Shown one piece after another: positions 21,219-30,456 of a stretch of 64,000 bases of DNA. The notes beneath the pieces were generated by a model. It searched no databases. It saw nothing but the letters and a program-made list of their open reading frames with translations, and had not been told where the DNA came from. The DNA lies in the NCBI GenBank assembly GCA_030159235.1, contig BSBG01000009.1, forward strand, positions 85,592 to 149,591, written 5' to 3'. Both the position numbers and the translations under genes were made by a program. Source of the DNA: Bacillus safensis. Lineage in GTDB: Bacteria; Bacillota; Bacilli; Bacillales; Bacillaceae. Numbering within the stretch: the first letter of the stretch is position 1; each line of letters starts with the position of its first letter.

Positions 21219-21300
21219 CAAACAAACCTCCGCTTCATTTTTACTTACCAAGCACTATACCCGCATTTTCTTTTGACCATGCATGAATTTCCGTCTAGTG

Positions 21301-21720
21301 TTATTTGATATATTCTCCTATATCAACTTGATTGGCATCAACGATTTGGTATTCGCTAGTTTGATCTTTCGTTTTAGAAAAATCATATGCTTTTAAAAAT
21401 GTTTGATCGTAAAAAGTCAAACCATATGTTTCCTTCTCATTCTCATACACTCTGATCCAATAAGACTCTTTTGAAGCTTTTTTGGTTTCACCATTCATTT
21501 TCTTTAATTTCATACCCGAAAATTCCTTCAGTAGCTTTTGAATGTCCTCTTTCTTATCTAGCACAACTTGCTTATTGTCATGCTCAATTTGAATCGAGGT
21601 CACCTTGCTTTGATCTATTTTGGCCACTTTATCAAATGAGTATGTTTTTGCACTAATCATAAAATAAAGACCAATTCCTAATAAAATTATGACGACTAAA
21701 CCAATCATCCACTTTTTCAA
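21301..21720 (-). CDS. Membrane-anchored small protein, DUF5301-like
   Basis: 139 residues from TTG 21720 behind AGGAGGAG. A single N-terminal hydrophobic segment (residues 4-22) without a lipobox cysteine, then an extracellular domain with alternating polar strands (VTSIQIEHDNKQVVLDKKED, YWIRVYENEKETYGLTFYD). The pattern resembles DUF5301 proteins of bacilli, whose function is not known. Monocistronic or read with the DUF523 gene behind it; no motif indicates an enzyme. Confidence 0.7.
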   Translation of the reverse strand: MKKWMIGLVVIILLGIGLYFMISAKTYSFDKVAKIDQSKVTSIQIEHDNKQVVLDKKEDIQKLLKEFSGMKLKKMNGETKKASKESYWIRVYENEKETYGLTFYDQTFLKAYDFSKTKDQTSEYQIVDANQVDIGEYIK

Positions 21721-21751
21721 CCTAACTCCTCCTTCTATTCACACACACCTA

Positions 21752-22210
21752 TCAAAACAGCGAAACCCAGTCATCCCCCTCAGAGAACACCTGAATCCCA
21801 TGCTGTTTCAGCAAGGCTGACGTCACACCATCTCCAGCTTTTGTTTTACCGTCAAACGTTCCGCGATAAATCATCCGGCTGCCGCAGGAGGGGCTGTACT
21901 CTTTTAACACAACCGCTGCCGCTTTCAGAGATTGGACCTGTTCCAGCACGGCTTTCGCACCTTTTACATACATCTCTGTTACATCAGTTCCATGCACATC
22001 TATAACAGAGGCAAGTCCCTGTAACACATCATATCCGTCTCCGCCAACAATTTCTGCGGAAGGTCTTGGCGTAGAGAAGCCGCCCAGCAGTTCAGGACAA
22101 ACTGTGACCGCCCTTCTCTCCTGAACAAGCTCCTCAATTCGCTGATCTAATCGATGGCTGCCATTATAACGGACCTTCAATCCAGCAAGACAAGCACTGA
22201 CCACAATCAC
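21752..22210 (-). CDS. DUF523 family protein
   Basis: 152 residues. N-terminal MIVVSACLAGLKVRYNG and VCPELLGGFSTPRPSAEI, then LKEYSPSCGSRMIYRG, are the cysteine-containing signature of DUF523; the conserved Cys residues (in SACL, VCPE, PSCGS) suggest metal or Fe-S binding. Function unknown. The ATG overlaps the stop of the upstream membrane-protein gene by 4 bases, so the two form an operon. Confidence 0.88.
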   Translation of the reverse strand: MIVVSACLAGLKVRYNGSHRLDQRIEELVQERRAVTVCPELLGGFSTPRPSAEIVGGDGYDVLQGLASVIDVHGTDVTEMYVKGAKAVLEQVQSLKAAAVVLKEYSPSCGSRMIYRGTFDGKTKAGDGVTSALLKQHGIQVFSEGDDWVSLF

Positions 22211-22452
22211 ATCTGCTCCTCATGTCTCTGGATTGAGCGTTTACTGCTGACTTTAAAATAAATACATACAGGCAGATACAATATCGTGTACCCTAAAAAG
22301 GGCAGGGCACAATACAAAACAGCCCCCCAAATCGGTTCTTCAACTCGTGTCATGCCAAAAAAATAAATGAATAATAGCAAGCTGACAAACAATCCAACGA
22401 ACGGCATGAGGGTGGCGAATTTTTTGAAATTTTCCATCATTTCTTTTTCCAT
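22207..22452 (-). CDS. Small membrane protein, unknown
   Basis: 81 residues from ATG 22452, with GGGAGGGAG upstream (an in-frame start at 22491 lacks a site). Two hydrophobic segments (about 15-35 and 40-65) and a basic C-terminal tail (SSKRSIQRHEEQM). No family recognised. Overlaps the DUF523 gene by ATGA. Confidence 0.72.
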   Translation of the reverse strand: MEKEMMENFKKFATLMPFVGLFVSLLLFIYFFGMTRVEEPIWGAVLYCALPFLGYTILYLPVCIYFKVSSKRSIQRHEEQM

Positions 22453-22512
22453 TAAGGCTCCCTCCCTTTCATTAAGCGCGAACAACGTCAATATATGTTA
22501 ATTTTACCATAT

Positions 22513-22558
22513 AAAAAACCGAAAGCATCTTATTTTCTACGATGGTTTCGGTTTTTTT
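22513..22558. terminator. Terminator of the marR gene
   Basis: AAAAACCGAAA and TTTCGGTTTTT pair around a loop of about 20 bases that can itself pair partly (CAT/ATG). The U-run on the minus strand fits the MarR gene; it is nearly symmetric. Confidence 0.7.
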
Positions 22559-22560
22559 AT

Positions 22561-23019
22561 CTATATTTTTTCTTTCCAAGCCTTCAAAAAGCGTTCAATT
22601 ACTTGTAATTCATCCTCATTGAACTGCTGGAGAAAATCTAAATAGGACGTGACAGCTTTTTCATGTAGTTCATCATGCAACGCCGCCAATTGCCTGCCTT
22701 TCTCTGTCAATGAATAATAGACGGATTTCTTATCCCCATGCCGGTGGCAATAGTCCACCATGCCTTTTTCAATTAGTTTTTTCACAGCCTTTGTAATAGC
22801 TGGCTTTGATAGTTTCAGTTGTTGAGAAAGAAATGTATTATTAGATTCGTTTGGATTGGCTTGAATCATCGACAAAATGTGAAGCTGTGTGAGTGTCCAA
22901 TCCTGTTTGAGCGTATCAGTCGTGGTAATCAGTGGATCTGTTGGATCATTTCGTCTCTTTTCCCTATGCATAATGAGATCTTGAATCGCTTTTAATACAA
23001 TCTGCTCTTTAGTTTCCAT
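22561..23019 (-). CDS. MarR-family transcriptional regulator
   Basis: 152 residues from ATG 23019, GTGGAGG upstream. Winged-helix core at about 55-115 (LHILSMIQANPNESNNTFLS, LSKPAITKAVKKLIEKGMVD) and dimerising N- and C-terminal helices. MarR proteins repress neighbouring genes and respond to small ligands or oxidation; this one has no Cys in the helix-turn-helix except in DYCHRHGD. It is divergent from a GNAT acetyltransferase gene 198 bases away, its likely target along with itself. Confidence 0.88.
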   Translation of the reverse strand: METKEQIVLKAIQDLIMHREKRRNDPTDPLITTTDTLKQDWTLTQLHILSMIQANPNESNNTFLSQQLKLSKPAITKAVKKLIEKGMVDYCHRHGDKKSVYYSLTEKGRQLAALHDELHEKAVTSYLDFLQQFNEDELQVIERFLKAWKEKI

Positions 23020-23216
23020 CTGAACCTCCACTCTTAACTGGTAAATAAAATGGTACTAATAATTAAGAATGTAGTCAAAAGAAATGTGAATACGAGAAAA
23101 ATAATAGGTCATAAGACCCGATAATAATATATGTACTTTTCTACTAGATTCCCTCACCATGCCACATGCTATAATCATGGGGATGTCATCCAATTTATAA
23201 TGAAAAAGGTGAGCTC

Positions 23217-23984
23217 ATGAATCCTGTGCAACAAATGGCCATTCGTCAGTTAGAAGAAAAGTTACACCTGTTTTCTTCTGCTGTGAATGGAACCTTCCTC
23301 TCATCCAAAGATTTCGTTCTATCAAATACTCGTATATCGACTGACACGTTCAATTTGCTTTTACCGACATCAGTGCAAATCCAAGATCCGCAAAAAGTGA
23401 AAGCAGCCATTGAACACATGCAGTCACATAAACTCATATTCAGCACATGGGTTGATCACATCATACTCCAACCTGATTGGGCTGATGTACTGAAGGAGTA
23501 TCACCTTCAAGAGGTTGAACGCAATACCATCATGATGCTTGAGCAGACAGGTGACATTGAACCAGTCACATCCTCATCACTTACCATCAAGGAAGTAATT
23601 GATGATCAGACACTGCTTGATTACAAGGACATCTTTATTGAACTATTCAAGGGATCGAATGAGGCCGCCGCCTTAGAAGACTATTTTCAGCATTTTTCGA
23701 TTGAAGCATTACACTCAAAAGCTCGCATGTTTGTAGGATATGAACACCGCCAACCTGTCACAACAGGCTTGTTATTTGAGACGAACGACAGCTACGGTAT
23801 TTATGATGTCATCACAAGGGCAGAACACCGCGGCAAAGGACTTGGCAGTGACATGTTTCATTACCTTCTGACCCAGACAGAAAATAAACAAAAGTGTGTC
23901 ATATTACAAGCTTCAACTGACGGCCAAAATATCTATCAACGTGCCGGCTTTCAACCAATCGGCGAAATGGTCGTCTTTGAATAG
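23217..23984 (+). CDS. GNAT-family N-acetyltransferase
   Basis: 255 residues. The C-terminal half carries a GNAT domain: strand YGIYDVITRAEHRGKGLGSDM contains the acetyl-CoA pyrophosphate loop (RGKGLG), and ILQASTDGQNIYQRAGFQPI is motif B. The N-terminal 130 residues resemble a degenerate second GNAT-like fold, as in bacillar two-domain members. Substrate unknown. Ribosome site AAAGGTGAG. Divergent from marR. Confidence 0.85.
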   Translation: MNPVQQMAIRQLEEKLHLFSSAVNGTFLSSKDFVLSNTRISTDTFNLLLPTSVQIQDPQKVKAAIEHMQSHKLIFSTWVDHIILQPDWADVLKEYHLQEVERNTIMMLEQTGDIEPVTSSSLTIKEVIDDQTLLDYKDIFIELFKGSNEAAALEDYFQHFSIEALHSKARMFVGYEHRQPVTTGLLFETNDSYGIYDVITRAEHRGKGLGSDMFHYLLTQTENKQKCVILQASTDGQNIYQRAGFQPIGEMVVFE

Positions 23985-24017
23985 AAAGATCCTTGGCATG
24001 TGAATTTGAAATAAAAA

Positions 24018-24039
24018 AGCTGCCTACTATGAGGCAGCT
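24018..24039. terminator. Bidirectional terminator
   Basis: AGCTGCCT / AGGCAGCT, an 8-bp stem with a 6-base loop, between the GNAT gene and pbuE; A-run before and T-poor after, so it works best for the minus-strand pbuE message. Confidence 0.65.
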
Positions 24040-24075
24040 ACAGATTATTGACTAATGGCTAAAATGATCTTGATT

Positions 24076-25263
24076 TTAGCCATTTATCTTCTTTTCAGCA
24101 TGATGCTGACGATCCATATAAAGTGGCGGTCTCTTCAACGAAATCACCGCACAGCTAAAGGCAATCAGCACAAACACAGCACCGAATTTAGCTAGATCAA
24201 TAGATGAACCGGTCATCGTAAACATGACACCGCCAACCGCTGATCCAATCGAGATACCAATTTGCAAGGCCGATGTATTTAAGCTTTGCTGAATATCAGA
24301 CGTGACAGGGTCTGTTTGAATCAAATAGCTCTGCAAAGCAGGCGTCAATGCCCAGCTAAGCGCTCCCCATAGGACAACCATGATCATAAAGAGTACAAAC
24401 ACACTCGCTGTATATGGAATGGTAAACAGGACAGCCGCAAACGCGATTGTCACTATCAAAATGGCTTTTCCTGATCCCAGCTTGTCACTCAGCCAGCCAC
24501 CAAACCCATTCCCACCAATGGACGCAAGCCCGAAGACCAAATAGCAAATACTAATCCAGAACGGGGTCATGTGCAGTACTTCCATCAGAAATGGAGTGAA
24601 ATAAGAATAAAGCATATAATGGCCTGCAAGCATAAATAAACTGATGAGGTGTGCACTAAAAATTTTCGGATGTGCTAAAGAACGAATCTGCTCTCTAAGA
24701 GGCGTGACTTTTTCAACAGGCATTTTTTCCAATAGAAAATAGATCAGCACCATCGATATAGCTGACAAAATACTGATTCCTAAAAACATCACTCTCCAGC
24801 CAAAGCTCTCTGTAATAAAAATACCGATCGGTACACCGAGAACAAGTGAGGAGCTAATACCAATAAAAATCAGTCCTAATGCTTTTGCGCGATGCGCTGG
24901 TTCCACTAATTTGGCGGTAATCGTCAGAGATAACACCACCACAAGCGCTGTGCTCATCGCAATCAATACCCTTGATATCATGACAAGGGCAAAGGTCGAA
25001 CTAAAATAAGTGAACACATTCCCTAATGTAAACACCAATAACGCAATTAAATAAAGACGCTTTCGTTCGATTTTGGCTGTGGCGGTCAGCAGCACGGGTG
25101 CTGAAATGGCATACACAATCGCAAATACCGTAATGAGCTGCCCCGCTGTTGCAAGAGACACATTCAAATCCTCTGCAAGGCTTGGCAGAATCCCCCCAAC
25201 CACAAGCTCAACTAATCCAACCGCAAATGTAGAAACGGCTAATAAATAAACTCTCCAGTTCAT
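24076..25263 (-). CDS. pbuE: Purine base/nucleoside efflux pump PbuE (MFS)
   Basis: 395 residues, 12 membrane segments of the DHA1 major facilitator family. The N-terminus (MNWRVYLLAVSTFAVGLVEL) and AKIERKRLYLIALLVF match B. subtilis PbuE as I know it, and the leader carries an adenine riboswitch, which in B. subtilis controls only this gene. It exports adenine, hypoxanthine and related compounds. Start at ATG 25263 behind GAAGGG; an ATG at 25272 overlaps the site. Adenine binding should prevent the leader terminator and switch the gene on. Confidence 0.93.
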   Translation of the reverse strand: MNWRVYLLAVSTFAVGLVELVVGGILPSLAEDLNVSLATAGQLITVFAIVYAISAPVLLTATAKIERKRLYLIALLVFTLGNVFTYFSSTFALVMISRVLIAMSTALVVVLSLTITAKLVEPAHRAKALGLIFIGISSSLVLGVPIGIFITESFGWRVMFLGISILSAISMVLIYFLLEKMPVEKVTPLREQIRSLAHPKIFSAHLISLFMLAGHYMLYSYFTPFLMEVLHMTPFWISICYLVFGLASIGGNGFGGWLSDKLGSGKAILIVTIAFAAVLFTIPYTASVFVLFMIMVVLWGALSWALTPALQSYLIQTDPVTSDIQQSLNTSALQIGISIGSAVGGVMFTMTGSSIDLAKFGAVFVLIAFSCAVISLKRPPLYMDRQHHAEKKING

Positions 25264-25320
25264 GTCTAACATCCCTTCTGTATATCATCACTTTCACTTT
25301 TGATACAGGGTGCAGACAAA

Positions 25321-25369
25321 CAAAAAAACCCTGATTACAAAAAAGGAAAGCGCACTTTTGTAATCAGGA
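25321..25369 (-). terminator. Riboswitch expression-platform terminator
   Basis: On the minus strand CCTGATTACAAAA pairs with TTTTGTAATCAGG (13 bp), followed by GTTTTTTTG. The 5' arm of the stem is also the 3' side of the aptamer, so adenine binding and terminator folding exclude each other. Confidence 0.9.
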
Positions 25370-25421
25370 TTTATCGGATCCTGGTAGAAACCCTCAAACC
25401 ATATTATTGAGGTTATACAAG
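25355..25421 (-). ncRNA. Adenine riboswitch aptamer (purine class)
   Basis: The minus strand shows TTGTATAACCTC, AATATGGTTTGAGG, GTTTCTACCAGG and ATAAATCCTGATTACAA: the P1 stem, P2/P3 stems and the conserved core (TATAA, ATATGG, GTTTCTACC) of purine riboswitches. The specificity base in the final segment is T (GATTA) rather than C (GACTA), which selects adenine over guanine. Confidence 0.95.
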
Positions 25422-25539
25422 TCTATTTTTTCTTCAAATATATTAGCATAGCCTCACATAACTGGCAAGCTGTAAGAATAGAAAAATACTGCCATTTCAA
25501 TACAGAAGAAAAAGGCGCCGAAAAGGGGATCAGAACAAC

Positions 25540-25568
25540 TTGCTTTCTCCCCCATTTACAGGTAAACT
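25540..25568 (+). promoter_or_regulatory. Promoter of the T-box leader
   Basis: TTGCTT (25540-25545) and TAAACT (25563-25568) with a 17-base spacer, ahead of the proS T-box. It lies inside the antisense of nothing known and gives a leader of about 250 nt. Confidence 0.5.
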
Positions 25569-25579
25569 GATGAAAAATC

Positions 25580-25805
25580 AACGAACAAGGATCAACGTAG
25601 ATCTGGAATAGTAGCTTGAATTGATCTTTAACAGAGAGGGAACGGTGCTGAGAAGTTCCTACTGACATCTTCAAGTGAACCTGCCGATTTAGTTCTGTTT
25701 CATACAGCGGTTCATACCGTTATCATGATTGAGTGTAAAGCTGTGCTTTAAATTAGGGTGGTACCACCAGGAATGGTCCCTAACTTAAAGTACAGCTTTT
25801 TTGTT
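25580..25805 (+). ncRNA. T-box leader of the prolyl-tRNA synthetase gene
   Basis: The T-box sequence AGGGTGGTACCACC is at 25755-25768, overlapping the antiterminator, and a terminator (AAAGCTGTGCTTTAA / TTAAAGTACAGCTTTTTT) ends at 25805. Upstream is a large Stem I with an apical GGTGCTGAGAA region; a CCT proline codon at 25680-25682, in GTGAACCTGCC, is the likely specifier, which agrees with the gene behind it. Uncharged tRNA-Pro should stabilise the antiterminator and allow transcription of proS. Confidence 0.9.
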
Positions 25806-25827
25806 TTTTAAAAAGGAGGAACCTGCA

Positions 25828-27261
25828 ATGTCAAAGAAACAATTTGTTGAGAAAATTACAAGCATGGAAGACGACTTTGCCCAGTGGTATACAGATGTTG
25901 TCACAAAGGCACGGCTCGTCGATTATTCAAGCGTTAGAGGCAGTATGATCATTCAGCCATACGGCTTTAAAATTTGGGAAAACATTCGCGACGAACTTGA
26001 CCGTCAGATTAAAGAAACAGGTCATGAAAATGTCTATATGCCGCTCTTTATCCCAGAGAGCCTGCTGCAGCAAGAAAAAGATCATATTGAGGGCTTTACT
26101 CCAGAAGTGGCGTGGGTCACACATGGCGGTGAATCCGAATTACAAGAAAGACTCTGCGTCAGACCAACCTCTGAGGTGCTGTTCGCTGAGCATTACAAAA
26201 ACATTATTCATTCCTACCGTGATTTACCGAAGCTTTATAACCAATGGGCCAATGTCGTCCGCTGGGAGAAGACAACGCGCCCCTTCCTCAGAACCCTTGA
26301 ATTCTTATGGCAGGAAGGGCACACATGCCATGAGACGGAGCAAGAAGCGATCGAAGAAACAGAAAGAATGCTCCACATTTACGCTTCTCTTTGCGAAGAG
26401 CTCCTTGCCATTCCTGTCATTAAAGGGAGAAAAACAGAGAAGGAAAAATTCGCCGGCGCCCGTTTCACCTATACAGTCGAAAGCTTGATGCATGATGGAA
26501 AAGCGCTGCAAACGGCCACTTCTCACTTCTTCGGGAATGGATTTGCAAAGGCGTTTGGCATTGAATTTTTAAACCGCGAAGGAAAACTGGAACACGTTCA
26601 GCAGACTTCATGGGGTTTCACAACAAGAATCATCGGCGCCATGATCATGGTGCATGGCGATGACAGAGGGCTTGTCCTTCCGCCAAATATTGCACCAACC
26701 CAAGTGCGAATCGTACCAATCGCTTCTCACAAAGAAGGTGTGCTAGATCATGCCTACGAATTGAAGGATCGACTCGCTCGCATCGCACGTGCCGATATCG
26801 ATGCAAGCGATAAACAACCAGGCTGGAAATTCAACGAGTGTGAAATGCAGGGTATTCCTCTACGTGTAGAAGTAGGACCAAAGGACATTGAAAAAGGACA
26901 GGTCATGCTTGCAAGACGAGACACTGGTGAAAAACAAGCTGTCACATTAGATGCACTTGAACAAACCATCTCATCCACACTTGAAGACATTCAGCAGGCG
27001 ATGTACGAAAAGGCAAAAGAACGATTACATGAAAAAACATCTCACGCCCACACGATCGAAGACATCGAGCAAATTCTTGGGGAAGAAAACAGATTGATCA
27101 AAGCCATGTGGTGCGGTGACGAAGCTTGTGAAAACGAACTAAAAGAAAGAACGGGGGCGACCTCACGCTGTATCCCATTTGAACAGGAAACCATTTCTGA
27201 CACATGTGTCTGCTGCGGCAAGCCTGCAACTGATATGGTATTCTGGGCAAAAGCCTATTAA
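25828..27261 (+). CDS. proS: Prolyl-tRNA synthetase, archaeal/eukaryotic type
   Basis: 477 residues, much shorter than the 560-570-residue bacterial ProRS because it lacks the editing insertion. Class II motifs are visible: motif 2 in [17 protein letters not shown], and motif 3 near [10 protein letters not shown]. The C-terminus has four Cys ([24 protein letters not shown]) and ends in Tyr (WAKAY), both marks of the archaeal-type enzyme. It charges tRNA-Pro in the cytosol. Start ATG 25828 behind AAAGGAGG; an in-frame start at 25801 falls in the terminator. It is probably a second, T-box-regulated copy beside a normal ProRS elsewhere. Confidence 0.95.
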   Translation: MSKKQFVEKITSMEDDFAQWYTDVVTKARLVDYSSVRGSMIIQPYGFKIWENIRDELDRQIKETGHENVYMPLFIPESLLQQEKDHIEGFTPEVAWVTHGGESELQERLCVRPTSEVLFAEHYKNIIHSYRDLPKLYNQWANVVRWEKTTRPFLRTLEFLWQEGHTCHETEQEAIEETERMLHIYASLCEELLAIPVIKGRKTEKEKFAGARFTYTVESLMHDGKALQTATSHFFGNGFAKAFGIEFLNREGKLEHVQQTSWGFTTRIIGAMIMVHGDDRGLVLPPNIAPTQVRIVPIASHKEGVLDHAYELKDRLARIARADIDASDKQPGWKFNECEMQGIPLRVEVGPKDIEKGQVMLARRDTGEKQAVTLDALEQTISSTLEDIQQAMYEKAKERLHEKTSHAHTIEDIEQILGEENRLIKAMWCGDEACENELKERTGATSRCIPFEQETISDTCVCCGKPATDMVFWAKAY

Positions 27262-27276
27262 TCATATGTACGATAG

Positions 27277-27306
27277 AGAAGCATCCTTCACGATGCTTCT
27301 TTTTTG
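27277..27306 (+). terminator. proS terminator
   Basis: AGAAGCATC / GATGCTTCT, 9-bp stem with a 6-base loop and TTTTTT behind it. Confidence 0.85.
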
Positions 27307-27404
27307 TTAAAAAGACCCAAAAACCCATTGACCTGACCTGCACGATCCCCTATAATTCATATTAATATAATCGGTTTTTAAGACTTTAACTGGAGTGGTG
27401 ATAC

Positions 27405-27581
27405 ATGAAACGCTGGCCCTCATTCTTTGCCGAACGCTGCCCTAAATGTAAATCAGCTTTAGAAGTCTCAAAGTCCAATGCCCTGCAAGGCAAAGTCGTC
27501 AAAACATGCCCCAACCTTCATTATCAAAAAGAGTACCACCCCGCGCTTGAAACGTATATCGAACACGATGACATCAAATAA
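27405..27581 (+). CDS. Small zinc-ribbon-like protein, unknown
   Basis: 58 residues from ATG 27405, with TGGAGTGGTG upstream. CPKCKS at 12-17 and a further Cys at about 35 (KTCPNLHY) with nearby His residues (LHYQKEYH) suggest a small zinc-binding module. Basic N-terminus, acidic C-terminus (TYIEHDDIK). No homologue recognised. It sits alone after proS and convergent with the sulfur operon. Confidence 0.65.
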   Translation: MKRWPSFFAERCPKCKSALEVSKSNALQGKVVKTCPNLHYQKEYHPALETYIEHDDIK

Positions 27582-27614
27582 AAAAGACCAACACGTTTGC
27601 TCAGTTATCTTTTT

Positions 27615-28385
27615 TTATAAAATATCCAGCCAAATTTTGACCGCTGTCGCTGTAATCATCACAGCAAGTGCCCATTGTAAGTAGACAGCATTGATTTTCT
27701 GACCGACCTTAGCACCAATCGGAGCTGCCGCCAAACTTGCCACCATCAGCACAACAGCTGGAAGAAGCATGACCTGACCCGTCAATATTTTACCAGTCGA
27801 TGCGCCTATTGCAGAAAGAAACGTAATTGCAAGTGACGACGCAATTGTCATCCGCACAGGAATTTTCAAAATAGACAGCATCACCGGTACTAAAATAAAG
27901 GCTCCACCTGCACCTAATACCCCGGAAACACTGCCAATCACAAAGGCAATACCTGATGCCAGTCCTTTATGAAAAGTGACTTCTCCCTCTGCACGCTGTC
28001 CTTTTTTCGGAATCAGCATGAGGATAACCGCCACAATAGCAAGTAATCCATAAACGAGATTCATCCCATTCTCCGGCATAAAATGTGATACATAACTACC
28101 TAATAAGCTGCCCGCCAATATACTGCTCCCCATATATAAAATCAACGAGCGATGTAAAAATCCGCTTTTCCGATAAGCCAGCACACCACCCAGCGTCGAA
28201 AAAAGCACTTGGATGGCCCCAATTCCTGATACCTCGTGTGCTGATAGTGCCATCACACCAATAAGAGGCGGGATATAAAGCAGCATAGGATAGTTGATCA
28301 CAGATCCGCCGATCCCCACCATTCCTGATAAGAAGGAACCAATACATCCGATGATAAAAAGTGTAATCAAAAATGCAAAATCCAC
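27615..28385 (-). CDS. yrkJ: TauE/SafE-family sulfite/organosulfonate permease (YrkJ-like)
   Basis: 256 residues with seven to eight membrane segments; [16 protein letters not shown] and [18 protein letters not shown] are the two Gly-rich repeats of TauE proteins. It is the last gene of an operon of sulfane-sulfur enzymes, in the position of B. subtilis yrkJ, and presumably exports sulfite or thiosulfate made by them. Ribosome site AGGAGG. Substrate is inference from context. Confidence 0.88.
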   Translation of the reverse strand: MDFAFLITLFIIGCIGSFLSGMVGIGGSVINYPMLLYIPPLIGVMALSAHEVSGIGAIQVLFSTLGGVLAYRKSGFLHRSLILYMGSSILAGSLLGSYVSHFMPENGMNLVYGLLAIVAVILMLIPKKGQRAEGEVTFHKGLASGIAFVIGSVSGVLGAGGAFILVPVMLSILKIPVRMTIASSLAITFLSAIGASTGKILTGQVMLLPAVVLMVASLAAAPIGAKVGQKINAVYLQWALAVMITATAVKIWLDIL

Positions 28386-28443
28386 GCTGGTCTCCTCCTT
28401 TGCAAAAGGAAAAGGGGATCTTCAGCAGATACCCCTACATCCT

Positions 28444-28674
28444 TCAGGACCCTTTTCTCATCCAGAACTTCAGCACGTGACCTTCTTCTGTCTGCGTAAT
28501 CAATTCATGTCCGCTTGACTTCGCCCATGCAGCTAGGTCAGCTTTAGCCCCTTTGTCTGTTGCATGTATTTCTAAAACTTGACCTTCCGCCAAGTCGTTC
28601 ATTTTTTTCTTCGTTCGAATAATTGGCATTGGGCATGCGAGCCCCGTTACGTCTAAAATTTCATCTGATATCAT
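28444..28674 (-). CDS. yrkI: TusA-family sulfurtransferase (YrkI-like)
   Basis: 76 residues. Signature LDVTGLACPMPIIRTKKKM with the persulfide-carrying Cys in CPMP. TusA proteins pass sulfur between partners; here it is between the persulfide dioxygenase-rhodanese gene (upstream) and the TauE gene. It shares this domain with the N-terminal half of the YrkF-like protein in the same operon. Confidence 0.92.
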   Translation of the reverse strand: MISDEILDVTGLACPMPIIRTKKKMNDLAEGQVLEIHATDKGAKADLAAWAKSSGHELITQTEEGHVLKFWMRKGS

Positions 28675-28692
28675 TTGATTGTTCCTCTTCTC

Positions 28693-29835
28693 TTATTTTA
28701 TTGGACATGACCGAATCGCACAACGGTTTGGACCAATTTCCATTTCACGCTGCGCTTCATCGTCTGGAGTCAATTTCCCCATATTGGTATACCGAATTTC
28801 TTGATAAGCGTTTGGCTGCGCTGGCAAATTCTTCGTGACCATTTGTCTAAATACGTCTTCATCTTCAATGTTCAGCCCATGATTTTCTTCAATTAAAACG
28901 CCGAGCTTCTTCCAAACGCTTCCGTCTTCATTCACTTCCTCCATGATCATGAAATGCGCTGGCAAAACCATGTATTCTCTCGAAAGCGTCATATACCGTT
29001 CATAGAGCGTCTCTCTCAAATCACCTACCCAGTCCTCCGCCAGACCAGCAAGATCAGGTCTTCCAATCGAATCAACGAACAAAATATCACCTGAAAGAAG
29101 ATATTGATTGTCTACGATAAAAGAAGTTGAACCGATCGTATGTCCCGGGGAATAAATTGGGTGAATATCAATGGAAGCTGATCCAATCGTTATCCGCTGT
29201 CCTTCTTCAAGACGTTCATATTCAAAGGTGACCTCTTCTGCATCTTTTGGCGGCAACCAGTAGGTGGCATCCGTTTGTTCAGCTAGTTTTTTTCCACCAG
29301 AAATATGATCCGCATGAAGGTGAGTATCCAACACATGCGTCACAGAGACATCATGCTTTTTCGCAAAATTGATATAGACCTCCGTCATTCGAGCTGCATC
29401 CACAACTGCGGCTTCTCCATTGGACATGATCATATAAGACAGGCACCCTTTGCCCATCCGTACAAATTGATACAGCTCTCCACCGCCAGTTAAATCCCCA
29501 ATCTTCACTGGCTCTAGATGCTCACTCCATGCCTTCATGCCGCCCTGCAAATAACGAACAGACACACCAGCCTCTGACAGCATCTCCGCCACCAGGATGG
29601 AGGAGCCTTCCTTGGCACAAACCACCAGCACTTCACAGTCATGAGGAATGTGCTGTAAAAGGCCCTCTACTCCTTCAAGAAGATCAAAATAAGGTACATT
29701 CATATCAACTATGGCTTCCCCTTCAATCTTCCAATCCTGCACATCCGCTTGATTTCGCACATCCAGCAAAAAGAGAGGCTCTTTACCCACGATCTTTTTT
29801 GTTAACTGCTCTGCTGTCATTGCTTTTACCGTCAT
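28693..29835 (-). CDS. yrkH: Rhodanese-metallo-beta-lactamase fusion (persulfide dioxygenase type, YrkH-like)
   Basis: 380 residues. N-terminal rhodanese domain (about 1-110, putative active Cys in [11 protein letters not shown]), then a metallo-beta-lactamase domain with [11 protein letters not shown] (zinc/iron ligands, about 168-178) and GHTIGSTSF. Domain order and length match B. subtilis YrkH; S. aureus CstB joins similar domains in another order. Expected to oxidise glutathione- or bacillithiol-type persulfide to sulfite. Stop and start lie within 18 bases of the neighbours, so it is co-transcribed. Confidence 0.92.
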   Translation of the reverse strand: MTVKAMTAEQLTKKIVGKEPLFLLDVRNQADVQDWKIEGEAIVDMNVPYFDLLEGVEGLLQHIPHDCEVLVVCAKEGSSILVAEMLSEAGVSVRYLQGGMKAWSEHLEPVKIGDLTGGGELYQFVRMGKGCLSYMIMSNGEAAVVDAARMTEVYINFAKKHDVSVTHVLDTHLHADHISGGKKLAEQTDATYWLPPKDAEEVTFEYERLEEGQRITIGSASIDIHPIYSPGHTIGSTSFIVDNQYLLSGDILFVDSIGRPDLAGLAEDWVGDLRETLYERYMTLSREYMVLPAHFMIMEEVNEDGSVWKKLGVLIEENHGLNIEDEDVFRQMVTKNLPAQPNAYQEIRYTNMGKLTPDDEAQREMEIGPNRCAIRSCPIK

Positions 29836-29849
29836 GTGTCATTCAGCTC

Positions 29850-30410
29850 CTATTTTTCAATGGCTCCTGTCCAGCTATTCATGCCTGGTACCACATTGAT
29901 TAATTGTTGAAATCCTTTTTCTTTTAGCTTTTGCGCAGCTAATTCGCTTCTTCTTCCTGAATGACAGATGAGGTAAATGACCGTATCCCGGCTCAATTCT
30001 TCAGCACGTTCTTCGACCTCACCAAGCGGGATATGAACGGCCCCAGGGATATGCCCCGCCTCATATTCATCCTGTTCCCGCACATCCAAAATAAACAGAG
30101 ATTGACCTTCTTTTACCTTCTGTTGAAAAGCATTCAAAGACAGTTCCGAAATCACGGACTCCCCCTCTTCCTCTTGTGCTCCGCCCTTACGGATCAAATG
30201 ATGAAGCACCTGTCCTTCTACTTTTGTTCCTAAAAATTCATGACCGGCACTTTTTGACCAAGCTGCTAAATCCGCTGTTGACCCTTTATCGGTGGCTTGC
30301 ACTTCAAGCACATCTCCTGGCAAAAGCTCATCCATTTGTTTTTTCGTTTTCACAATCGGCATCGGGCATGCCAACCCTTTTGCATCTAAAATGACCGTTG
30401 GTTTCTGCAT
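29850..30410 (-). CDS. yrkF: TusA-rhodanese fusion (YrkF-like)
   Basis: 186 residues. TusA domain at 1-75 (LDAKGLACPMPIVKTKKQM) and rhodanese domain at 90-186 (LFILDVREQDEYEAGHIPGA, catalytic Cys in YLICHSGRRS). The fusion would receive sulfur on one cysteine and pass it to the other. Operon position and domain order as in B. subtilis YrkF. Confidence 0.92.
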   Translation of the reverse strand: MQKPTVILDAKGLACPMPIVKTKKQMDELLPGDVLEVQATDKGSTADLAAWSKSAGHEFLGTKVEGQVLHHLIRKGGAQEEEGESVISELSLNAFQQKVKEGQSLFILDVREQDEYEAGHIPGAVHIPLGEVEERAEELSRDTVIYLICHSGRRSELAAQKLKEKGFQQLINVVPGMNSWTGAIEK

Positions 30411-30456
30411 ATGATATCCTCCTTATATAGGGGCGGGGGTATATTTTTATACGAAA

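Noticed and set aside
25423..25674. 83-codon minus-strand frame between pbuE and proS
   Set aside because: It lies opposite the T-box leader and promoter and ends in the adenine aptamer; no ribosome site.
26305..26526. Frames opposite and within proS
   Set aside because: Shadow frames of a well-supported gene; no start signals or recognisable motif.
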